This document shows, piece by piece, positions 15,972 to 22,242 of a DNA stretch of 64,000 bases. Made by a program: the position numbers and the translations under genes. The DNA comes from Spirosoma validum (GTDB lineage Bacteria; Bacteroidota; Bacteroidia; Cytophagales; Spirosomataceae), in NCBI RefSeq assembly GCF_014699035.1, contig NZ_JACXAA010000004.1, positions 434,001-498,000 of the forward strand, in the 5' to 3' direction. Positions within the stretch are counted from its first letter, which is position 1, and every line of letters starts with the position of its first letter. The notes under the pieces were generated by a model. It was not told the origin of the DNA and ran no database searches. It saw nothing but the letters and a program-made list of their open reading frames with translations.

Positions 15972-16103
15972 ATGAACGTCAAGAACAACACCCCGACCGC
16001 AAAACTGATGTTGAACAAGCGTACACTGGCTACCATGGGCGGACGCGCTATTCCGGGCCACAATGGTGGTAAAAGCATGATGACGACGGTAATGACGCTC
16101 TAG
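15972..16103 (+). CDS. Short lanthipeptide-leader-like peptide without cysteine
   Basis: A 43-residue peptide. Its N-terminal half contains TAKLMLNKRTLATMGG, which follows the pattern of Bacteroidota class I lanthipeptide leaders (K-L-x-L-N/K-K-x-T-I/L-A-x-L/M). The remaining part is glycine- and basic-rich (GGRAIPGHNGGK) and ends SMMTTVMTL, with four Ser/Thr residues and no Cys, so a lanthionine ring cannot be formed within it. The next gene, 41 bases downstream, is a LanC-like protein, which supports a RiPP role. No dehydratase (LanB) gene is present. It may be a signal peptide sensed by the divergent LytS kinase, or a relic. Confidence 0.65.
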   Translation: MNVKNNTPTAKLMLNKRTLATMGGRAIPGHNGGKSMMTTVMTL

Positions 16104-16144
16104 TCATCCGTCAATCGTTCGCCGACCTTTAGCCTATCGTATCC

Positions 16145-17254
16145 ATGAACCTGTTTGCGCCCATTCTTTCTCAGCTTCGTGACCGCCTGGATGCGGCCGC
16201 AACGGGAGGTTCGCAACAGGAAGTCGGAAAGCTGCTGCTGGACTTGTATGCACCCGTCTCCGATCGTTTCGTCCGTACAGAGCGTGATGGTTATGGTCTT
16301 GCGAATCAGCTCGGTCTGATGGTTCAGGAAAATGGGTCACAGGATGCCTTCGTTGAATGGGTCGTGTTGCTGCATGGGATGAAGACCCAGGACGTATTAA
16401 CGACACCGTTACAGAAAGCCATCGAGCAGGCTGACAAAGTTGTGTTCGAGACGGTTCGACGTCAGATTCGGTTGGATGCACTGACCTTTGCCGATGGAGA
16501 AGCCGCTGCGCTGAACTACTTCATGCTGCACCCGGAAACCGTTGATTACGCCCGGCAACTTGTGCAACTGATTGCCCGTCATACAGAACCCGAACGGTTG
16601 TTGTATGCCCTGGATGGTCAGGCGCAGCAGGCTGCAAAGCACAACGGACTAACGAAATTATTGATCGCTCTGGTCAGTGCCGGGCAACGGGGATTAGCCT
16701 CGCCATCGCTGCTAAAATGGATTGAATCCGCGGTCAAGTACAGGTTGCATTACCTCACGCTGATGGTAAACAGCACAGAATCGCAATCTGAATTTCGACA
16801 GTCGGCCAGCGGGCCATTTGAACAGGAAGCGCTGGCAACGAACGAGCCGATGTGGACGCGTGGTGATCTGAACGAAGTGGTGCTACTCTACCAGGTGGCT
16901 ACGCTGCTGAGTGATTCCTACTACCGCCAGCTGGCCGACCGCATCGGACTGGACACGATCATGCACCGGGAAGTCGCACAGACGGTCATTCGACACGCCG
17001 AGTTTCGACAGGGAGCCGCTGGTATTGCGCACACGTACGATTATCTCTTCCGACTGACGGGGTATATGGCCTACCGCAATGGCTGGCACTACTGGCTGAC
17101 AAGAACCATTGATCTGCTGAGAACAGATTTAGCAAGCAACTATTACGCACATCGCGAATGGCACCTGTTGAATGGGATAGTGGGCGTTTACCTGATGCTT
17201 CACGCAACCGTTACGCATACCCGCCAGGTCTGGAGCGATATTATCCTGCTATAA
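16145..17254 (+). CDS. LanC-like protein that has lost the zinc ligands
   Basis: A 369-residue protein whose C-terminal two thirds keep the repeated barrel pattern of lanthionine cyclases: HNGLTKLLIAL (about 166-176), MWTRGDLNEVVLLY (236-249), FRQGAAGIAHTYDYLFRLTG (287-306) and LLNGIVGVYLMLH (341-353). In true LanC proteins the third and fourth motifs are WCYG and CHG and hold the catalytic zinc. Here they read WTRG (237-240) and RQG (288-290), so all three zinc ligands are gone. It should not catalyse thioether formation in the usual way. It follows the lanthipeptide-leader-like peptide. It could be a binding or scaffolding protein, or a decayed cyclase with an intact reading frame. Confidence 0.7.
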   Translation: MNLFAPILSQLRDRLDAAATGGSQQEVGKLLLDLYAPVSDRFVRTERDGYGLANQLGLMVQENGSQDAFVEWVVLLHGMKTQDVLTTPLQKAIEQADKVVFETVRRQIRLDALTFADGEAAALNYFMLHPETVDYARQLVQLIARHTEPERLLYALDGQAQQAAKHNGLTKLLIALVSAGQRGLASPSLLKWIESAVKYRLHYLTLMVNSTESQSEFRQSASGPFEQEALATNEPMWTRGDLNEVVLLYQVATLLSDSYYRQLADRIGLDTIMHREVAQTVIRHAEFRQGAAGIAHTYDYLFRLTGYMAYRNGWHYWLTRTIDLLRTDLASNYYAHREWHLLNGIVGVYLMLHATVTHTRQVWSDIILL

Positions 17255-17358
17255 CGAAATAGCCTGGCGAGCAGCCCTTGACTAAAAGTAGTCTGCAACA
17301 CCCAGGCGCTGATTACAAGAAACTGTTTGACACAACACATTTAAACCTTAAACGCAGT

Positions 17359-17514
17359 ATGAGAACGACCAAGAACGCATTTGATATGGCTCTGTCGCAG
17401 CGGACCGATTACTGGATGCCCTCGAACAATGACTGGAGCGAACTACTGACCGATGCTTCGCCGGCTGGTCCGCCCACCAATCGACTACGTATTCTGGCCT
17501 CTGCGCTGCTTTAA
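17359..17514 (+). CDS. Small acidic protein, paralogue of the one at 24590
   Basis: A 51-residue protein. The middle is acidic and Trp-rich (DYWMPSNNDWSELLTD) and the end reads GPPTNRLRILASALL. The small protein at 24590 shares the same layout: a DW..LL block, a Gly/Pro/Ser linker, then an N-x-L-x-R helix. The ATG at 17359 is preferred over a TTG at 17278 that would add 27 unconserved residues. Together the two frame the peptide part of the locus. I do not recognise the family. A precursor peptide or a small adaptor are both possible. Confidence 0.55.
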   Translation: MRTTKNAFDMALSQRTDYWMPSNNDWSELLTDASPAGPPTNRLRILASALL

Positions 17515-17573
17515 AACGATTGCCGTAACCTCCCTATAAAAAAATTATTCAACCAACTGATAGTAAACAGGAC

Positions 17574-17828
17574 ATGGAACAACTAGCTGAACGCGTTCGG
17601 GTGCTGCGTATGATTACCGGCTATCCGCAGGATTATGTCGCCTTTAAACTGGGTATCAGCCAGGCGGCTTACAGCAAGAAAGAAACGGGCCGTACGATTC
17701 TGTCGCTGCAGAACTTGTCCGAACTGGCCGAACTCTACCAACTGTCGATCAGAGACATTGTTGGAGCCACAACCGAAGAATTAGTTATGCTGGTTATGCG
17801 CCAGAACACCCGCCCGATCCTGGTCTGA
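17574..17828 (+). CDS. XRE-family HTH regulator (small)
   Basis: An 84-residue single-domain Cro/C1-type DNA-binding protein. The helix-turn-helix covers about residues 5-60: VRVLRMITGYPQDYVAFKLGISQAAYSKKETGR, then LSLQNLSELAELYQLSIRDI. It lies between the small acidic protein and the carrier protein, 59 bases after the former, so it probably regulates this locus. No effector domain is visible. Confidence 0.85.
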   Translation: MEQLAERVRVLRMITGYPQDYVAFKLGISQAAYSKKETGRTILSLQNLSELAELYQLSIRDIVGATTEELVMLVMRQNTRPILV

Positions 17829-17937
17829 CACTACGTATCGGACTAACCGCCAGCCCATTCGCATCGTCGATGCATGGAATAGTCAGCAAAGGTTTCGTTT
17901 ATAACCACCCGTTATGGTCCAGCCCAGATCGACCCGG

Positions 17938-17945
17938 TACCTTTG
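17938..17945 (+). promoter_or_regulatory. Probable -7 promoter element for the carrier-precursor operon
   Basis: TACCTTTG fits the Bacteroidota -7 consensus TAnnTTTG exactly. A weak -33 candidate (TTATGG) lies about 20 bases upstream. The carrier-protein ATG is 66 bases downstream. This would start transcription of the carrier protein and the peptide array. Confidence 0.5.
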
Positions 17946-18011
17946 TCACAGACAATCAGCAACACAGCCTTATCAAGAATTCAGTCCTATAACCCTTAAT
18001 CACTTACCCTT

Positions 18012-18305
18012 ATGAACGATCTGTTCACCATCAAAGAGCGCGTTAAGGAAGTCGTAACCGACATTCTGAGCGTAGAGGATGCCTCGATCACCGAAATCGA
18101 CGACAACACGCCCTTCTTCGGAACCGATGAAAATCCCGGCATCATTCAGGATTCGCTGGCTATCCTGGAGATCTCATCCCGCCTGGCCGAAGAGTTTGAC
18201 ATCCTGCCGTCCGACTTCAACGAAGACAGCTTTCAGAACGTCGAAACGCTCAGCGCAATGATCCTGGAGAAAGTTCAGGAAAATGCCCCGGTGGAGGCTA
18301 ACTAA
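18012..18305 (+). CDS. Acyl carrier protein of the locus
   Basis: A 97-residue acidic four-helix carrier protein. The phosphopantetheine site is the Ser in GIIQDSLAILEISSRLAEEF (about residues 40-59; DSL motif at 44-46), preceded by FFGTDENPG and followed by the recognition helix. It should carry the growing acyl chain for the ketosynthase pair at 1705/3426 and be activated by the Sfp-type enzyme at 11307. It is the only carrier protein in the window. It sits 64 bases upstream of the first precursor peptide gene and shares its upstream AACCCTTA-like leader, which ties the acyl machinery to the peptides. Confidence 0.88.
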   Translation: MNDLFTIKERVKEVVTDILSVEDASITEIDDNTPFFGTDENPGIIQDSLAILEISSRLAEEFDILPSDFNEDSFQNVETLSAMILEKVQENAPVEAN

Positions 18306-18369
18306 CGCCCGATCCGAATACACCTAAACCCTTATTTTTTTAATAAACAACCCTTAAACCCAATCAATC

Positions 18370-18522
18370 ATGTCTGTTAACACAAATCCCCAGGAACAAC
18401 TTTCTTTCGAAATCGAAAACGAACTGACGATTGTTGAACTCGAAGAGCGTTTCGAACTGACCGCAGCCGCTTTAGACACGGATCGTTGCAGCGGCAACAG
18501 CGGCCAACTACAAGCCGTGTAG
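18370..18522 (+). CDS. RiPP-like precursor peptide 1 (long-tail type)
   Basis: A 50-residue peptide, first of five paralogues. An acidic, variable N-terminus is followed by the shared block LTIVELEERFELTAAALD (residues 19-36) and a short core with the invariant Arg39-Cys40-Ser41, then GNSGQLQAV. Conserved leader, short Cys-containing end, tandem paralogy and proximity to RRE-bearing enzymes are the marks of RiPP precursors. Apart from the Arg in the leader block, Arg39 is the only arginine, so it is the natural target of the arginase at 20998. I know no named family with this leader. Confidence 0.8.
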   Translation: MSVNTNPQEQLSFEIENELTIVELEERFELTAAALDTDRCSGNSGQLQAV

Positions 18523-18576
18523 TTCTCTGCACTTGTCATTTAAAACTCATATCAACTTCCTAAACCAACTCATCCC

Positions 18577-18729
18577 GTGGTAAAAGACACAAAGGCCCAG
18601 GACCAACTTTCCTTCGATCTAGAGAACGAATTGTCAATTGTTGAACTCGAAGATCGCTTCGAATTAACGGCCGCTGCTATGGATTCAGCCCGTTGCAGCG
18701 AGAACAGCGGGCAACTGCAGGCTTCGTAA
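18577..18729 (+). CDS. RiPP-like precursor peptide 2 (long-tail type, GTG start)
   Basis: A 50-residue peptide with the same length and layout as peptide 1: SIVELEDRFELTAAAMD in the leader, Arg39-Cys40-Ser41, then ENSGQLQAS. The start codon is GTG at 18577; no ATG precedes the leader block in frame, and the GTG gives exactly the length of peptide 1. It lies 54 bases after peptide 1, in the same orientation. The pair differs from peptides 3-5 by its QLSF N-terminal block and the SGQLQA tail. Confidence 0.78.
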   Translation: MVKDTKAQDQLSFDLENELSIVELEDRFELTAAAMDSARCSENSGQLQAS

Positions 18730-18843
18730 ACTTCCTGTCATTTTTGATTTCTGTTTGCGAACGGACATCAGAGATACGGTTAATCGGTGAGTATCCTTTT
18801 CTAACTATAAATCAGTTTATTAACCCCTAAACTTTTATTAATC

Positions 18844-18984
18844 ATGGAAGAAAACAAGACGATCGCCCCTGAGCAAACGCCTGAATCACTGGTTGAAGCG
18901 CTGACGGTTATTGAACTCGAAGAGCGTTTCGAATTAACGGCTGCTGCTTTAGATTCAGCTCGTTGCAGCGGTAACAAACGCTAA
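18844..18984 (+). CDS. RiPP-like precursor peptide 3 (short-tail type)
   Basis: A 46-residue peptide. The N-terminus MEENKTIAPEQ differs from peptides 1-2 but matches peptides 4 and 5. The leader block is TVIELEERFELTAAALD, followed by SARCSGNKR. The invariant Arg40-Cys41-Ser42 is kept, and it alone ends with an extra Arg. A 114-base gap separates it from peptide 2. Confidence 0.8.
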   Translation: MEENKTIAPEQTPESLVEALTVIELEERFELTAAALDSARCSGNKR

Positions 18985-19126
18985 AACAAAGCACCCGTTC
19001 GAGGGAATCGGGTAGTGACCAGTCAGTACTACGTAGTGCTGCAAAATGGTTGCCTGATCTCTCCCCTAATGTGCGTACAACCCTGTTTTACAATCAATTC
19101 ATAAACCTGTTTATTATTTATCAATC

Positions 19127-19270
19127 ATGGAAGAAAATAAGACATTCGCCCCCGAACAAATCGTTGAATCAGTAGCTGAAGCGCTAACCGTTGTTGAACT
19201 CGAAGAACGCTTCGAACTGACCGCAGCTGCTTTAGACTCAGCTCGTTGCAGCGGTAACAAAGTCAAGTAA
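19127..19270 (+). CDS. RiPP-like precursor peptide 4 (short-tail type)
   Basis: A 47-residue peptide, close to peptide 3 in both protein and DNA sequence: MEENKTFAPEQ at the start, TVVELEERFELTAAALD in the leader, then SARCSGNKVK. A 142-base gap upstream, AT-rich just before the start, could hold its own promoter. The DNA of the leader block is almost identical among copies, pointing to recent duplication or strong constraint. Confidence 0.8.
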   Translation: MEENKTFAPEQIVESVAEALTVVELEERFELTAAALDSARCSGNKVK

Positions 19271-19299
19271 TTCAACCAACTTTTATCAAATTCCTCAAA

Positions 19300-19440
19300 A
19301 TGGAAGATAAGAAAGTTACCTCGCCTGAGCACGCGAACGAGTCGCTTGTTGAAGCCCTGTCGATCGTTGAACTCGAGGAGCGCTTTGAATTGACGGCTGC
19401 TGCGCTGGATGCTGCCCGCTGCAGCAACAATAAAGTTTAA
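19300..19440 (+). CDS. RiPP-like precursor peptide 5 (short-tail type)
   Basis: A 46-residue peptide, last of the array. The start is MEDKKVTSPEH, the leader block SIVELEERFELTAAALD, and the core AARCSNNKV. It begins 29 bases after peptide 4 and is followed by a strong terminator at 19584. Gly after Cys-Ser is replaced by Asn, so the position after RCS tolerates change (Gly, Glu, Asn among the five) while Arg, Cys, Ser and the second Asn do not. Confidence 0.8.
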   Translation: MEDKKVTSPEHANESLVEALSIVELEERFELTAAALDAARCSNNKV

Positions 19441-19583
19441 GAGTATACACGCTCTTACGCTGAACGAATACGTAATGCAACAAGTCCCGACGTAACGGTC
19501 ATCTACTAGTGCAAAAGCCTGACCCACTGGTTCGCTTTTCGCCCGGCTAACGCCATCACCCGACCACCGTCTGGGGAGCATCG

Positions 19584-19616
19584 GAGGGGGGACGCAAAAT
19601 CCCCCCTCTTTTTTTT
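19584..19616 (+). terminator. Strong intrinsic terminator after the precursor array
   Basis: Perfect 9-base GC-rich stem (GAGGGGGGA/TCCCCCCTC) with a 7-base loop, followed by eight T. It closes the carrier-precursor transcript and separates it from the protease gene. Confidence 0.92.
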
Positions 19617-19647
19617 CTCCGATTGATCATTCTTCTACTTGAACCGT

Positions 19648-20910
19648 ATGCAACTGGCTTCCTATACAATCGAGGAAATGGAAACCGCGGCCGGTGGCCC
19701 CCGCCATTTTCTGTTGACCGTTAATGAAAAACCCTACCGAGTGGGGGAACTCCTGTGCGTCATCCTTCAGCACATAGCCGAACGGCGCTCATCGGCCGAC
19801 ATTGTACCCCTGCTCAATGGCTGGGCGGCCGGTCGTCACGTGTTCACGGCGCAGGAGGTAGACCAGATTATTGAACATAAAATTCGACCACTCGGCGTTT
19901 TCAATACGTCGGTGTCGGCCAGCCCAACCCTGACCGATACGCACCGGCTCAATGGCGTTCGCTGGCGCAAAACATTGCTTCGGTATACACAGATGCGCTG
20001 GGCACTGATCGGGCTGCAATGGCTCTTTACACCAGCCGTATTCTGGCCCCTACTGGCCGTAATGGTCGGGGCAAATTATTACTACATGAACAGTCTGATT
20101 GCCGCCGAAAAATACGTGGAAACCTACGCAGCTGCGAACAAAGACTGTTTGAAAGACATTAGCTATTTTGCTCTATTCTACCCAATTATCCTGCTGACGC
20201 TGCTCATTCACGAGGTTGGGCACGCAGCTGCGAGCTACCGGTTTGGCGTGAAACCCAAAGACATTGGGTTTGGTGTGTACTTAGTTTTCCCAGTGCTCTA
20301 TGCCGACGTAACGGGCATCTGGCGACTGAACAAGCATAAGCGGGCCATCGTCAATCTGGCCGGTATCTTTATGCAGTTATTGATCAACATCGGTTTGATC
20401 TGGTATACGTACCACGCCGACGCCAACATTGACGTCATCACCACCTTCCGGTACCTGTTGCATATCAACGTCAGCATCATGCTTATCAACAGCATTCCGT
20501 TTCTGATGTTCGACGGCTACTGGCTCTATAGCGACCTGTTCGGGCTGCCCAATTTACAAAAACAGGCCAGCGCGGTATTTCTGAAATACACCAAGAAAAT
20601 CATCCCTCAGATACCTTATTCGCTACCACCCCAGGCGGAGAAAATGATCAACTTTCGCAACCCTCTGTTGCTGACGTATACAGCCGGCCGTTACTTGTTT
20701 CTGGCGTATTTTATTGCGTATGGTTTCGGCATATTTGCGAAGACCATCGCTAACCTGCCCTCCGTATTTTACCAGATATACATCGATTTTTCGGTTTGCT
20801 CCATCGAACCGTTTCTGCAATCCTCGCTAACGGTCGGTATGTTCGGCTACTTCTTTGCCCAGTATTCACGAACAGGTCGCCAGGTCTTTCGTACCATCCG
20901 TAAAGCCTAA
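19648..20910 (+). CDS. Membrane M50 metalloprotease with RRE-like N-terminus
   Basis: A 420-residue polytopic membrane protein. The zinc site HEVGH (188-192) lies in a membrane helix, and the second motif NSIPFLMFDG (281-290) gives the conserved Asp, so it is a site-2-protease-type (M50) peptidase with all key residues. Residues about 18-85 precede the first helix and look like a PqqD-type winged helix (RHFLLTVNEKPYRVGELLCVILQHI, then a later helix). Similar M50 proteins occur in RiPP operons, where they are thought to cleave or export modified peptides. I take the ATG at 19648; an in-frame TTG at 19639 adds three residues. Leader removal from the precursor peptides is the likely job, by inference. 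Confidence 0.82.
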   Translation: MQLASYTIEEMETAAGGPRHFLLTVNEKPYRVGELLCVILQHIAERRSSADIVPLLNGWAAGRHVFTAQEVDQIIEHKIRPLGVFNTSVSASPTLTDTHRLNGVRWRKTLLRYTQMRWALIGLQWLFTPAVFWPLLAVMVGANYYYMNSLIAAEKYVETYAAANKDCLKDISYFALFYPIILLTLLIHEVGHAAASYRFGVKPKDIGFGVYLVFPVLYADVTGIWRLNKHKRAIVNLAGIFMQLLINIGLIWYTYHADANIDVITTFRYLLHINVSIMLINSIPFLMFDGYWLYSDLFGLPNLQKQASAVFLKYTKKIIPQIPYSLPPQAEKMINFRNPLLLTYTAGRYLFLAYFIAYGFGIFAKTIANLPSVFYQIYIDFSVCSIEPFLQSSLTVGMFGYFFAQYSRTGRQVFRTIRKA

Positions 20911-20919
20911 GAACCAATT

Positions 20920-20977
20920 GGTACCACGGGTTTTAACCCGTCTTTGACTCCCATTACGGGTTAAAACCCGGGATACC
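20920..20977. repeat. REP-like palindrome, copy 3 (GGGTTTTAACCC type)
   Basis: Arms GGTACCACGGGTTTTAACCC and a nearly exact complement, separated by a spacer of about 16 bases, start ten bases after the protease stop. It shares the GGTACCACGGG ends with copies 1 and 2 but has a different centre. Confidence 0.85.
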
Positions 20978-20997
20978 TTCTCTTACTGCTAATCGCT

Positions 20998-22242
20998 ATG
21001 GAATCGAACCTAATAAGGCAACCTCACGTCCGTTCGCCATACATCGACATGGAGTCGACCGGAACGGGTAAACTGAAAATACATAATCAGCTTTCGGGCC
21101 GGGCGTTTGAAGTGGGCGAGGGGATCGGTAAGATTCTTCGCTTCTACGACGCACCCCGCTCATTCGACGAGGTAGCCGAACAGTTTCCGCTCTACGGAAA
21201 TAAGCTGGGCGTAGTCTGTCAATACCTGACTGATCAACGATTGATCTTTCCGGCCGACGATCCGGCCGAGCTGGTGACCGACCGGGTGGCCGTGGCTCCC
21301 CGGCTATTCGACGCGCAACCGTTGACAGAGTCGGACGTAACAACGCCTGTGGCGGTTTGTCTGGGCGTACCGTTTGGGAAAGGAAACGGGAAATCAATGG
21401 GTTCGGCCGAATTCCCGCAGACCATCCGGGCTTATACACAACGGTATGGCTTGGCAACAAATCGGTTAGCTCAGTCGCTGAGCTGTGGTGCGGTGGGGAA
21501 TGCGGACGTAACGGATCGACTGAAGAAGCTATTTAAGGCGGATCGGTTCCGCGATGGCGGGAATCTGTTCGTTAGTGCGCTCGAATCCCCGGCGTTCATA
21601 TACGAGAAGTTGTATGCCGTGGCTCGGAAACTGCTTCGGCAGGGACACGTACCCGTGACCATCGGGGGTGATCATTCGATCAGCTACCCGCTGATCCGGG
21701 CCGCTGCCGAGACGTATCCAAATCTACACGTCCTGCATTTCGACGCCCATACGGATACGTACTCGTCGCGCTACGATGCTCTACCACACGCGGGACGTAT
21801 TCATCACTACGGCAACTTCATGAGTTACTGCCTGGCCCTGCCGACCGTAGCCAAAGTGTACCAGTTCGGTATTCGCGGACTGACCAATGCCTGCGAACAG
21901 GACACCGCTAAACGCCAGATCATCTGGGCCGATGAAGCCCGCACGGTTACCCTCGATCTGCCCAATGACGTACCGTATTACGTTACGTTCGACATCGACG
22001 TACTGGACCCATCGGTAGCACCCGGTACAGCGTCTCCCGTTGCCAATGGCCTGACATACGCCGAAACAACCGCCCTGTTCGAGCGACTGCTTCCCGGCAA
22101 GCGAATCATCGGACTTGACCTGGTAGAAATGAATCCTGATTTCGACCGTACGGAACTGACGACTGAAGTTGCCGTGAGTATTCTGCTTCAATTGCTGAGT
22201 TACATACCGCTAATGTCCTGCTCTAAACCCGACTCCGTATGA
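20998..22242 (+). CDS. Peptide-arginase candidate: RRE-like domain fused to an arginase-family enzyme
   Basis: A 414-residue two-part protein. Residues about 15-90 form a PqqD/RRE-like winged helix (YIDMESTGTGKLKIHNQLSGRAF, a helix IGKILRFYD, then a helix ending TDQRLIFPAD). Residues about 115-405 are a complete ureohydrolase: GGDHS (223-227), DAHTD (249-253) and FDIDVLDPSVAPG (331-343), which give all manganese ligands. Arginases free in RiPP loci are known to turn peptide arginine into ornithine (OspR-type). Here the leader-binding domain is fused on, which points to a peptide substrate, most likely the invariant Arg of the precursor cores. Its stop overlaps the receptor start (ATGA). Agmatinase or free-arginine activity is the alternative, less likely with this fusion. 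Confidence 0.85.
   Translation: MESNLIRQPHVRSPYIDMESTGTGKLKIHNQLSGRAFEVGEGIGKILRFYDAPRSFDEVAEQFPLYGNKLGVVCQYLTDQRLIFPADDPAELVTDRVAVAPRLFDAQPLTESDVTTPVAVCLGVPFGKGNGKSMGSAEFPQTIRAYTQRYGLATNRLAQSLSCGAVGNADVTDRLKKLFKADRFRDGGNLFVSALESPAFIYEKLYAVARKLLRQGHVPVTIGGDHSISYPLIRAAAETYPNLHVLHFDAHTDTYSSRYDALPHAGRIHHYGNFMSYCLALPTVAKVYQFGIRGLTNACEQDTAKRQIIWADEARTVTLDLPNDVPYYVTFDIDVLDPSVAPGTASPVANGLTYAETTALFERLLPGKRIIGLDLVEMNPDFDRTELTTEVAVSILLQLLSYIPLMSCSKPDSV

Noticed and set aside
16145-17254. An active lanthionine cyclase
   Set aside because: All three zinc ligands are replaced, and the adjacent peptide has no Cys and no dehydratase partner.
17842-18000. A further small precursor upstream of the carrier protein (MVQPRSTRYL-type, 26 codons)
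   Set aside because: It lacks the conserved leader and overlaps the probable promoter.
18370-19440. A CRISPR-like array in the region of repeated DNA
   Set aside because: The repeats are about 60 bases, in frame and part of coding peptides; gaps are unequal and not spacer-like.
18354-19581. Open frames on the minus strand across the precursor array (18354-18539 and 19114-19581)
   Set aside because: They mirror the five forward peptides, whose repeated DNA keeps the opposite strand open; they show no domain or start context.
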